DNA of 64,000 nucleotides, from positions 10,151,095 to 10,215,094 of the forward strand of contig CM022671.1 in NCBI GenBank assembly GCA_012295275.1, given 5' to 3'. The DNA comes from Chrysomallon squamiferum (Eukaryota; Mollusca; Gastropoda; Neomphalida; Peltospiridae). Of this stretch, positions 38,490 to 64,000 are shown one piece after another. The notes beneath the pieces were generated by a model that had not been told where the DNA came from, made no database searches, and saw only the letters and a list, made by a program, of their open reading frames with translations. A program made the translations under genes and the position numbers. Position 1 is the stretch's first letter; each line of letters starts with the position of its first letter.

Positions 38490-39000
38490 TATCTCTGTAC
38501 CTGTATTACATCTATTCAGCTGTTTATTTCAGCTACCAATGTCAGAGTTTAAATAACAGAACATTTAAATCAGATGTGCTTATTTCTAATAACTAACTCA
38601 ATTTATATTCAGTAGTTTTACTATAATTATTACTATTAACAATCAACTTCAATATTAAATAAAAGGAAAAGAAAAGAAGTAAAAATAGATGCATTTGTTC
38701 CACAATATCCTAGACTGTTCAGTGGAAGCATTTTCAATAGATTTCCAAAACTAACATTTAAATGATGCAATGGTTAGTAAGCTTTTTTTGAAGAAACTAA
38801 TGCTATTTCTTTTCATTTATTTTCATAAATATCTGAGAATATCAAAATGGTAAAATTTATATCACATGTGCTTGTTTCTTTTAACTAACATTACCTCTGT
38901 TCAGTTATTTTATTAAAGTAACCAACAACTGAATGAAATCTGAACAAAATTGTACTTGTTTATAACAATATCCATGATGCCTATGTGTTTAAATTTTTTT

Positions 39001-39031
<31 letters not shown>

Positions 39032-40675
39032 TTATAATACTTCTAAATATACAAGCTGTCTTCTGTTTAGTTGTTTATTTTGGACTAATATCAAAAGAGC
39101 GGTCTCTGAGTTTATACAATCCTCAGTTTAAATCAGATGTGCTTATTTCAAGTAATCTGATCAACTTCTATTCAACTGTTTAATTATATAATAATTTTAA
39201 TAAAATTTATGCCAGCTATAAAAATAATTCTAACAGTACTTAACATTTCATCACTAAACACAATTTAAATAATGTAATGTCTGGTGAGCTTCTTTAAAGA
39301 AAGTAATGTTATTTCTTTAATTTTGTCTTTTTTTGTTCAAATATTATAAATATCCACCCATTAAGAATATCAATCTGGTTAAATTTATATCAGGTGTACT
39401 TATTTCTTTTAACTAACATTACCTCTGTCGAGTTAGTTTATTAACGTATCCAAAAACTGAATTCAGTCGAGTAAAATGTATTTGTTTCTAACACTATCCA
39501 TCATGCCTATGTGTTTAAATTTTAAATTTTATTTAAATATTTATTTATTTATTTGTTTATTTATATATATTTATTTATTTATTTATTATATAATGTATCT
39601 AAATAAACAAGCTGTCTTCTCTTTGGCTGCTTATTTATGATTTCTATCACAAAAACTAACTGTCTCTGATTTTATATAATACACTTTAAATCAAATGTGC
39701 TTATTTCCAGTAACCAGCCCAACTTCTATTCTACTCTGCTGTTATATAAGAATTTTAGTACAATTTATATCAGGTGTACTTATTTCTTTTAACTAACATT
39801 ACATCTGTCCAGTTGTTTTATTAAAGAATTATCAACTAAAATGTATTTGTTTCTAACAATATCCATCATGTCTATGTGTTTAAATTTTAAATTTTATTTA
39901 AATATTTATTTATTTATTTGTTTATTTATATATATTTATTTATTTATTTATTTATTATATAATGTATCTAAATAAACAAGCTGTCTTCTCTTTGGTTGCT
40001 TATTTATGATTTCTATCACAACAGCTGTCTCTGATTTTATATAATACAGTTTAAATCAAATGTGCTTATTTCCAGTAACCAGCCCAACTTCTATTCTACT
40101 CTGCTGTTATATAAGAATTTTAGTACAATTTATATCAGGTGTACTTATTTCTTTTAACTAACATTACATCTGTCCAGTTGTTTTATTAAAGTATCCAAAT
40201 GTATTTGTTTCTAACAATATCCAACATGTCTATGTGTTTAAATTTTAAACTTTATTTATTTAAATTTTATTTATTATATAATGTATCTAAATAAACAAGC
40301 TGTCTTCTCTTTAGTTGCTTATTTATGAATTCTATAAGAACAGCTGTCTCTGTTTTATATAATACAGTTTAAATCAAATGTGCTTATTTGCAGTAACCAG
40401 CCCACTTCTGTTCTACTCTTTTCTTACATAATTTTAGTAAAATGTATGTTTGGTGTACTTATTTCTAGTAACTAGGATCGCCTCTGTTCAGTTGTTTTGT
40501 CTGAGTTGCCAACAACAGAATTAAATAATGTTTCTAAATAATCATGCTGTCTTCTCCTTAGTTGCTTATTTATGATTTCTATCACAACAGCTGTCTCTGA
40601 TTTTATATAATACAGTTTAAATCAAATGTGCTTATTTCCAGTAACCAGCCCAACTTCTATTCTACTTTTTTCTAT
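38490..40675. repeat. Decayed tandem array, ~250-560 bp unit, about six copies
   Basis: Successive units share AAGCTGTCTTCTCTTTGGTT, CAGTTTAAATCAAATGTGCT, CAGTAACCAGCCCAACTTCT and GGTGTACTTATTTCTTTTAA blocks, joined by a variable (ATTT)n segment. CTGTCTTCT starts recur near 39055, 39613, 39982, 40301 and 40548. Unit length therefore shrinks toward the right, through internal deletions. The 39.6 and 39.98 kb units are nearly identical; the outer ones are more diverged. Confidence 0.9.
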
Positions 40676-41128
40676 ATATACGAGTTTCCCCCGAAATAAA
40701 AAGAAAAAGGAAAAAGAAAAGAAAAAATAGGACCCAAAAGTACCATGAAAATAAATCTATCCCACCAGTAAAACTGAAATAAACATCAACATGTTTGTAC
40801 AAGTTATCATTTTGTTATTACATCCATATTTAAAATGTGTGGTCTGTTCCTAATTTAGGTTTCTTCCTCTGGAATATGTTTATTTAAATTAGAAGTGTGA
40901 AATCATTGTATTTGCTCTGTCAATCAAAACGTTATCTGACTTGTTTTTAATTGTGCAGAACAACTAGTCTGGTTCACATGATCCCTGCTGTTAAAGTGAA
41001 AGGTTTCTCCCCACCACTATACAAATGACAATATTTCAAATAAAAGTATACAAGACCAAATAGTACTAGCACTTTTTAGAATAGACAGACAGGCAGTTCC
41101 ACGCCAATGTGTATTTTGTATTTAGATT

Positions 41129-41216
<88 letters not shown>

Positions 41217-43220
41217 GTTTAAGATCTACTTTCTACAAGTTACTATGATCGACATATTTCTACTGTACATAATCAGTACAGCACACAATGTTAGGCAAAA
41301 GCTTGAAAAAGAACAAAATAATTTGAAATGCTTTGATTGAAGTAAAATAAAATATATAATTTACAAATGCAAATATTCATCTTTGTTTAATGGTTACTTT
41401 TGTTTGTTTCTACTTGTTTTAACTTATTATTCATTTTCTCTTTTGTTTCTCTTTAAAATGATTAATTTTACAAACATCACTAAGAAAGACACTGAATGAA
41501 ATAATGACTGTCCAACAAAATACAGGATACATGATTTTTCTTTAGTAGTTATATCAGAGAGAAGAAACTCTGTACTGCTAGATTAATCAGAGAAAACATA
41601 TATGACTGAACCTGATGAAAACAAGCAGACAAATGCATGGCACAGGAGTTGAACACAGTACAACCTGTGGATATTGCATATGACCACATAAAACCATAAG
41701 AAGGGAAAAGGTTTAGATGAAGGCCAACAAGAGGAAGGGAATATGAAGGAATGGACTGGACAAGGACTGGAAAGGTATTGGCTGCAAGAAGACAAATCAA
41801 AAAGATTTTCAAACAATATGCTGAAGCTTTTTTCTCAACAATGGGAGCCTATGTCAGTGCTATGAAACTGACGAAACAGCAAGAAATGTTTTAAATGGAT
41901 CTTTCACAGACAGGAAAGCATGTATTACAATTTTGGGAACACCTCTAGATGACCCCTTGTTCTAAATGGAAATACTCCGTTCCTTTCAAAAGAAAACTCA
42001 TCTTAACACAATTTTGAGCTTGACTCATTAAATACAACAACTGTGACAGGAAAACAGTAATGTTCAGATACATGTTATTTATCTTTTGAAATTATAGCTA
42101 ATTTACAGTGAAAGAGGAATTAAAAATCCTCCTTTTAACATTAACAGTTGGCTAGTTTTGTCACACAGCAGACAGGATTGTTTCATAATAACTCTTTACA
42201 ACAAGAGCAAGAACAAGCCATGGCCTTTGATGAAACAAACAAGGGCCACTGGCTGGAATGGGGAAATACCAAATGTTTATACCCATGTGCAAGAAGCAGC
42301 AAAGGATAAATATCTATTAGTTCTAATAAAATATAAAAATGATGAAATCAAATAAGAGGAAATCAGACAATAGTTTGAGTCTTGAGGGAAACTAACCATA
42401 GAAAAAGCATCTGTTTTCCTTGCTACATGTCAATTTTTCTACTTCTTAATTCTAGCAATCAAGAAGAAAGAGACAAAATGTTCTCAAAGAAAGCTGAAGG
42501 AGTTTAACTTAATACTCTAAAGTTGTTGTTTTCTGAATGAAAACAAACCAACCTCATTTTTTTCATAAAGATTCACTTATATTCTTTAAGATGTTTTTCA
42601 ATATTGTTTCTATTGAAAAAGAGATCTTATCTTAGTATCATCTTGATGTCTAATGTACTGTCATTGTAATTTTTTTCATAAATGCAATGCATGTGTGCGT
42701 TTTGTTTGTTTGTTTTTATTTAAGTGTTACTCACATTTTCTTTTCATGATAAATTCAAAAAGTAAAAAAAAAGTAAAAGTAAATTTACACTACAAGGATT
42801 CTGTAAAAGAAATATTGGGAACAACAGAAGTTTTCTCCATTACTGGTTGTCACTTTTACTTGAATGTTCTTATGATACATAAGTGGATACTAATGTGACA
42901 TTTTATGTGTTCAGACAAATGTATAACACTTTAAAGACACTTTCACCTGAGATATTACAGATAATCTTAATGTAAACATGGAGGTGCGTGAAAAAAATAC
43001 CACATTGAAATAATTTTTGAAAAGAAAAATTAAAATATACTACTACTGATTTAACTACTTTTTTTTTCTTCAAAAAACAAAAAGATGGCAATAAAATAAC
43101 ACAATACATTTATCTATTGTACTATATGTATATCTTATTTGATACTGATTTTCTTTTCTCTTTCAAAATTGAGGTCTATTAATCTTATAATGAAACTATA
43201 ATTTTAAGTACACATATAGT
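40676..43220. other. Gene-free stretch with (GA)n and a less AT-rich patch
   Basis: The GA tract is annotated separately. The patch 41540-42360 is less AT-rich and purine-rich on the plus strand. It has short open frames (for example 42158-42355) with ordinary amino-acid composition but no recognised family. It may be an old mobile-element fragment. Confidence 0.45.
41136..41211. repeat. (GA)n microsatellite
   Basis: 76-bp perfect GA tract. Confidence 0.95.
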
Positions 43221-43221
43221 A

Positions 43222-43600
43222 ATTTTAAAGAAAATAATGATAATAATAGTAATAATAATAGTAATAATAATAATAATAGCAATAATAATAATAGCACTAG
43301 TAGTAGTAGTAAACAAATAAATATATTAAACTAAAATATTATTAAATTCATAACAGAAAAAAGAAAGAAAAAATGATGAATGTAAATAATAATAATAATA
43401 ATAATTACAATAATAATGATAATGATAAAAATAATAATAATAATAATAATAATAATAGTAGTAGTAGTAAATAAATAAATAAATTAAACTAAAATATTTT
43501 TAGGTTCATAACAGAAAAAAGGAAGAAAAATATTATAAATTTAAAGAATAATAATATTAATAATAATAACAATAATAAAAAATAAATAAAATAAACAATT
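43222..43600. repeat. (AAT)n/(GTA)n compound with tandem ~170-bp duplication
   Basis: AAT runs followed by GTAGTAGTA, then TAAACTAAAATATT and TTCATAACAGAAAAAAG. The whole arrangement occurs twice (near 43300 and 43460), so the microsatellite and its flank were duplicated together. Confidence 0.8.
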
Positions 43601-43989
43601 TTGTTTTTAAAAAATGAAGTAAATTAAAGATTTTTAAAATACATGTAAGAGAAAAAATAATAAATATTAGAATCAAAATTATAAATTTGAAAAAACAAGA
43701 AAAATATAACAAGACATTTTAACCAATCAAAGTAAAAAAAAAAAATAAAAGTATTTAGAACTTTTTAAACACAGCAATAAATGAAACTTCATCTGACTGA
43801 TGAAAATACTAACATACTTGATACTAGGAATGCTAATTCTAACATTACAATAGCAATGTAGATAAAATACAGCAATTCAGAAATTATCTTGACTTACTAA
43901 CAACTGTGGCTTGCTCATTATTGCTTTGTTCACTTCCGTTCAAGCTTCCTTTTATAATGTCTTATTCTTTCTTCTTTTTTTTCTGTTTT

Positions 43990-59052
<15,063 letters not shown>

Positions 59053-59504
59053 ACACCAGTATTCTATACTTTTTGACCAAGAAATATAGCGTGTGCCAAT
59101 GTCGGTTTAAATCAAATTTTAATGTAAACAGAAATGTCCGCTTATGTTGAAAACGAAAACACTAGAAGTTAGAACTCTTGACTTGCTGTCAAAATACGGA
59201 ATTACTCCGAAATTAAATAAAATTAATATAGTTCATTTGAAATTTACATTATATTACACGTGTTAAAATTTTCAGCTGGAGGCTGACATATTGGAGAAAT
59301 AGCGACATCTAACAAGGGACATGACTCTGAAATGTTTAATAACGGAAATAAACCCCGACGAATCCATTCTATGCTCAACTTGTTAGTCAAATGAAACCAG
59401 GCATTGATGACGGAAAAAATTTATATTTAAAAACACTCGAACACATAAAATTCTAGTTGATATCTTATCTGTATAAGACAGTGTGGGAGTTTTATTTATT
59501 TATT

Positions 59505-59538
<34 letters not shown>

Positions 59539-61176
59539 CCGGGTTTTTTTTTTTTAGTGGCGTTTGTGTTTTTTTTTTTTTCGTTATTGTTTTCTTTCAT
59601 CATTATATTTTTTAATTTTAATATTTTTTTAATTTTTAATTTTTAATTCTTTTAACGTGTACACATAATAATAATAATAAGAAAAATAATAATAATAATA
59701 ATTTTAATAATAATAATAATAATAATAATAATAGTAATAAGCTTATTTGTAAAATAACTTTCTTAAAGTGTTTCAATTCTGTTTGAGCCTAATGAAGTAC
59801 ATTTGTCGGTATTTTTGTACAAGTTAAACCTCTTCATTTCATTCATGTTTATTTACGATAATTTCTTCCGGATAACGATTACAAAAAAGAAGATATCTTA
59901 TTGTGTAGTGCTGTTAATACCTGAAATAGTTTTATCAGTGAATGAGTGGATGAAGGTTGGATGGATAGACGGAAGAATGATTCACTTAATGAAGAAATAA
60001 TAAAAAAAATCTATTAACATATATCGATAAACTAAGGTTCTCTATGCATCACAGCATAATAATTATTCAGTGTGATATGTATACGTTTTGCATAACGTTA
60101 ACATGAGAAAGAGAAGAACACACACACACACAGACTCAGATATATATATATATATATACTGACCATATATTTGACTACCTTTCCCAAGTTTGGATAACAA
60201 CGAATCCACGACTTTTTGTAAAGCAGTGGTGTGATACAGGCTTGAATGGAAAAATAGTCCAAAGAGCGCAGGGAAAAAGACTGATAATCTCTGATTTGGT
60301 GTCCTTGATGTAATTTTTAATGTATATTTTTAAACAATTAACAATGGCCAATTTGTAGTTTTGTCACTAAACAAATAGTCTTTTACAAAGATGGACATAC
60401 GGACTGGTTTTGACAAAGGTAGCATAAAGATAGCATCACAGTAATATCAGATTTCTATGTAATGGTTACATTATTATTGTTGTTGTTAACATATATTAAT
60501 AAAAAAAAAAAAAAAATTTAAAAAATTAAAAAACCAAATAGTTACGTATATTTGTTATTATTATTATGATTATTAATATTATTTTTTATTTATTTATTTA
60601 TTTATTTATTAGTATTAAATTAAAATGTTTAACATCTCCCTTCTGAAACAAAATTATAAGCTTAATGTGTTCATTTTAACACGGAGAGAAATAAACGTTT
60701 GTGTATATTCATGCGTGTATATTTTGTGTGTGTGTGTTCGTGTGTGTTTTTGTGTGCATGTTTGTGTCTGCTGCTTTGTTTCTTTGTGTGGATGGGTTGG
60801 TTGGTAAGTGTGTTAAGGGATATATTTTGAAACAAATATTTTTCTTAGTCGTATCTTAGATTAATTCGTTTCCCGAATGAATGCCAGGACTGTCCATTTA
60901 ATTTTGATAAATTCTCGTCTGGAGTAGTTTCACTGTGCTATCTGCTCAACTTGTTCAATATCTGAGTTCTTCACACGACTTCGTAGATTCGAGGACATAC
61001 AACTCAGAGTAAAAGAGGATATATATTATTCTGATTCTGACTATATGCCAGTCAAAGCTGCACGAATTATTCTCTGTAGTACACATTTTGAGAAACTCCA
61101 ATTTAGAAATTCCGGTTGAGAATATTAATGTTATGAGACAGAAAAAGACAGTTGAATTTATTAAAGACGATATATC

Positions 61177-61693
61177 ATAAACATATCTCTATCTATCTCT
61201 CTGTGCCTATCTCTAGCTATCTCTATCTGTCTGTCAATCTCTCTATATCTCTGTACGTCTCTATATATCTATCTCTATCTCTCCCTCAATCTATCTCTCT
61301 CTTTCTCTATCTCTTCTTCTCTCTATCTATCTTTCATCTATCTATCTCTATCTCTATATATTTCCCCTATCTCTATCTCTCTCTATCTCTCTATCTCTCT
61401 CTATCTCTCTATAACTATCTTTCTATCTCTATCTCTCTCCACTTCTCTATATATCTATCTATCTCTATCTCTTAATATCTCATTCTCTATTTCTTTTTCT
61501 ATAGTTCAATCTATCTCTCTCTTTTTCTATCTGTATCTCTCTATCTATCTGTCTATCTCTATCTATCTGTCGATCTACCTCTATCAATATATCTACCTAT
61601 TCTATCTATCTATATCGCTCTGTGTATATCTATTTATGTCTGTCTATATTTGTCTATATTTATCTTTCTGTATCTATGTGTATCTGCACTATG

Positions 61694-61781
<88 letters not shown>
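61177..61781. repeat. (CTAT)n/(CTCT)n tract ending in perfect (CT)n
   Basis: About 500 bp of interrupted CTAT/CTCT units, then an uninterrupted CT run at 61696-61781. The Ser/Leu/Ile/Tyr-rich frames across it are artefacts. Confidence 0.95.
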
Positions 61782-61785
<4 letters not shown>

Positions 61786-61839
61786 GTTAATTGTCCAAAT
61801 AAATCCGATCCAAATTCAGTGTCGAACGGGACTTGTTCA

Positions 61840-62220
61840 GCCCACCTACAGCTAGTGGGATGAGGTGGCGACCCGGGTCTACAGTGAGTTATTCGGCTGC
61901 CACAAAAATATTCGAAATTATTATGTCATATTTTAATAGTTAATTGCTGCTTGTAGGTTAGCATAAAATATAGATTGCTGAACTTTCAACTGACCACTGG
62001 GATGGAAAGTAGGCACAGGCAAGGCGGGGTGGCGGCAACCCTGGTTTGAAGCATGGAATGCGGTGGTCGCAGCTAGACAGTTTTATTTCGGTTAAGTTCA
62101 GATATCGGACATCGTCTAAGCTGTCCTTTTACAGATGGTGCTGCCAACAAATAATAAAGTTTTCATACAGAGTATCACTTACTCAGTCCCGTGCCTGAGA
62201 GCGCTCCTTCCCTCTATACA
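61840..62220. other. GC-richer patch, possible mobile-element or LTR fragment
   Basis: Unusually GC-rich for the window (GGTGGCGACCCGGGTCTAC, GGCGGGGTGGCGGCAACC). It ends in a segment with AATAATAAAGTTTTCA and a nearby CTTACTCA. It abuts the CT microsatellite. No protein-coding similarity seen. Confidence 0.35.
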
Positions 62221-62457
62221 GTTCTATATAAAAATGTCTAGCTCAAACCAGCATTCCCTCGTGTTTCAATCTCTTCAAAATGGTTATTAATACTTGGTAC
62301 AAAGCAATGAGATTATTTGAACTTGAATCGTATTTTCTGCGTTGTATGATGATTGTTGTGTATATATAAAGCAGCTAGTACTAAAACTTTATCACTAATG
62401 TCATTTACATCTTCAAATAGTCAAATAGAGAGTGACAGCAATGTTTAATAAAACTAA

Positions 62458-62485
62458 TTTAAATAAATAAATAAATAATAAATAA

Positions 62486-62534
<49 letters not shown>
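62458..62534. repeat. (AAAT)n with central poly-A
   Basis: AAAT units on both sides of an A17-like run at about 62488. Confidence 0.9.
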
Positions 62535-63283
62535 AAGCAGGTATTCTTGAAAATACTAAGTGTATGAAATCTGGAGAGAGAGAAAAATAATGATTTTCAT
62601 GGTTTTTAATGATTTTCTATACACTAAATAAAAAGTAAATACAACCTATCCTACCTGAAAAAAGTGTACCAGCATCTGTTATAATATAACTGAAAGTTTT
62701 GAAAGTGAATACAAAATATTTAGAATTTAGCTTAATAAATTCGTTAATGCTTCATTACATTATGTAAATTGTTATCTATTGTAAGTATTCTACTCTCTTT
62801 TATTTACTCAAAATCAGATTTCAAATCAGAGCAAACCTATTATGCTGATGGTAATTTGTTACAGACATTATGCCTGCATTTTAATTCCGAGATATGTGTA
62901 GGTACATCTATATCTCTTACAAGAGACATGTGTCTGATCTTGCAGAGCCTTCAAAATTGCATTTGAAATAATGATTCTTATTCTACTTTTCTTCTTCTTC
63001 TTATTATTTTGTCTAAAAACAATTCCCCATCTGCCATTTAAAAGTAAAGCAAATAACATTAGAAACAATTTAAAAAAAATAAAAGTAAATGCAGTGATGT
63101 TGATGAACTAGCATATCGAACTATTACTACAGAGAACACATTTTAAACAGCTGTCTCATTTACTTATTAACATAATATATTGCATTTTTGAATTTTTACT
63201 GGGAGAATTCACAATCTAAGGGAAATAGCTCATGTTCATGCATCAGTAATGGAAAAAGTCTATAAAATGCACAAGTCAATAAA

Positions 63284-63284
63284 G

Positions 63285-63337
<53 letters not shown>

Positions 63338-63351
63338 CATCATCATCATCA
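63284..63351. repeat. (ATT)n(ATC)n microsatellite
   Basis: About 18 ATT units changing into ATC units at 63338. Confidence 0.93.
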
Positions 63352-64000
63352 TTTTTATCAAATGATGGCTAGGGTATATCAATGAGAAATGAAATCTTGA
63401 GGACTTCAATGTTGAGTTTTCATTTTACTTTTTAAAACTATTTATTTTTGTAACCAATGTTTGTATTCAGAATAAGTGATTTAAAGCATTTACAAACTTA
63501 GTTCTGGGAAACAAATTATAATCTAAAAAATATTATTCCAAATAATAAAAATAAAATTCTATTGAAAAATTGGAAAACTAAGCCATAAATAAAACTGAAA
63601 ATAAAAAGGTGTTTCCTAATATGAAACTTCCTATCTGTAATCCATGCTTCTAATACGTATTGCATTGACATTTTGTAATACTATAGAAAATCTGAAATTA
63701 AAAACTGATGTGTGAAAAAAATATGTTTTCATGGTCAGTGAATATTTTTACAAATTTTGAAAACCAGTGACAGTGTAATGTGTCTAAGTATTTAGACGAA
63801 GCAGCCCTTATATCTGAAAAAAAGAAGGAAAACAAAGTAAAGATTTCAGACTTGCAGAACCTCTTTAACAGAACATTTATACATCTTTTTTTCGTTTCTT
63901 TTTTGTTAATGGACATGAAAATGTCTAGGAATATATTTATGATTCTCTTTCTAAATAAAATGGTCTAAGAGAAATAAGTCTTACATTCAAACATCACTAA

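Larger units (their letters stand above)
59053..64000. other. Intergenic DNA upstream of the candidate coiled-coil gene
   Basis: 59053-59420 is less repetitive and is the expected promoter and 5' UTR side of the minus-strand gene. Beyond it come T-rich DNA (59495-59580), (AAT)n (59670-59735), TG-rich DNA (60715-60770), the CT/CTAT tract, a GC-richer patch (61840-62220), an (AAAT)n tract (62458-62534) and an (ATT)n(ATC)n tract (63284-63351). No exon recognised. Confidence 0.55.

Noticed and set aside
41549-41812. Hydrophobic minus frame of 87 codons, possibly a membrane protein
   Set aside because: A second frame over the same bases is equally open and hydrophobic, and no splice or family signal was found.
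61152-61863. Ser/Leu/Ile-rich frames resembling membrane segments
   Set aside because: Translations of CTAT/CT repeats, with no unique sequence.

Overview
This is 64 kb of animal nuclear DNA. It is very AT-rich, gene-poor and full of microsatellites: (GA)n, (AAT)n, (ATTT)n, (ACAT)n and poly-A/T. GT-AG introns are present, and there are no operons, ribosome binding sites or bacterial features. The large introns, low gene density and heavy simple-repeat load fit a lophotrochozoan such as a cephalopod mollusc. That assignment is an inference from style; no species-diagnostic sequence was recognised.

Layout. (1) 1-5.9 kb is AT-rich intergenic DNA with simple repeats, a ~100 bp dispersed duplication and two hairpins. 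(2) 6163-7551, minus strand, is a complete intronless 462-residue ORF with an N-terminal PTB/PID-like domain and a long disordered tail. (3) 7.6-22 kb has no convincing gene. It holds a degenerate satellite at 9.4-9.9 kb, a promoter-like patch at 12.6 kb and a cluster of ACAAAG sites at 16.0 kb. (4) 27865-31168, minus strand, is a second PTB/PID-like gene. I rebuilt it as a 7-codon first coding exon plus one long exon (687 residues). The relatively repeat-poor 22.2-27.8 kb downstream could hold a long 3' UTR. (5) 31.2-43.9 kb is intergenic, with a 200-N assembly gap and a decayed tandem array at 38.5-40.7 kb. (6) 43990-59052, minus strand, has scattered short exon-like blocks with good splice sites. 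They suggest a small coiled-coil protein with 0.8-7 kb introns; the start exon and second exon are the most credible. Its introns hold tandem arrays (46.4-52.0 kb) and, in antisense orientation, a broken MULE-type transposase (53.5-56.0 kb). (7) 59.1-64 kb is intergenic, with long (CT)n/(CTAT)n tracts and one GC-richer patch.

How the genes relate. The two well-supported genes lie on the same strand about 20 kb apart. Both encode an N-terminal PTB-like fold followed by a long low-complexity tail, and both carry candidate LC8 (dynein light chain) binding motifs ending in QT-acidic. They look like adaptor/scaffold proteins. They could be a divergent tandem pair or an accidental neighbourhood, and the sequence alone does not decide this. 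No complete new system was found. The PTB/LC8 pair is the most interesting coding observation.
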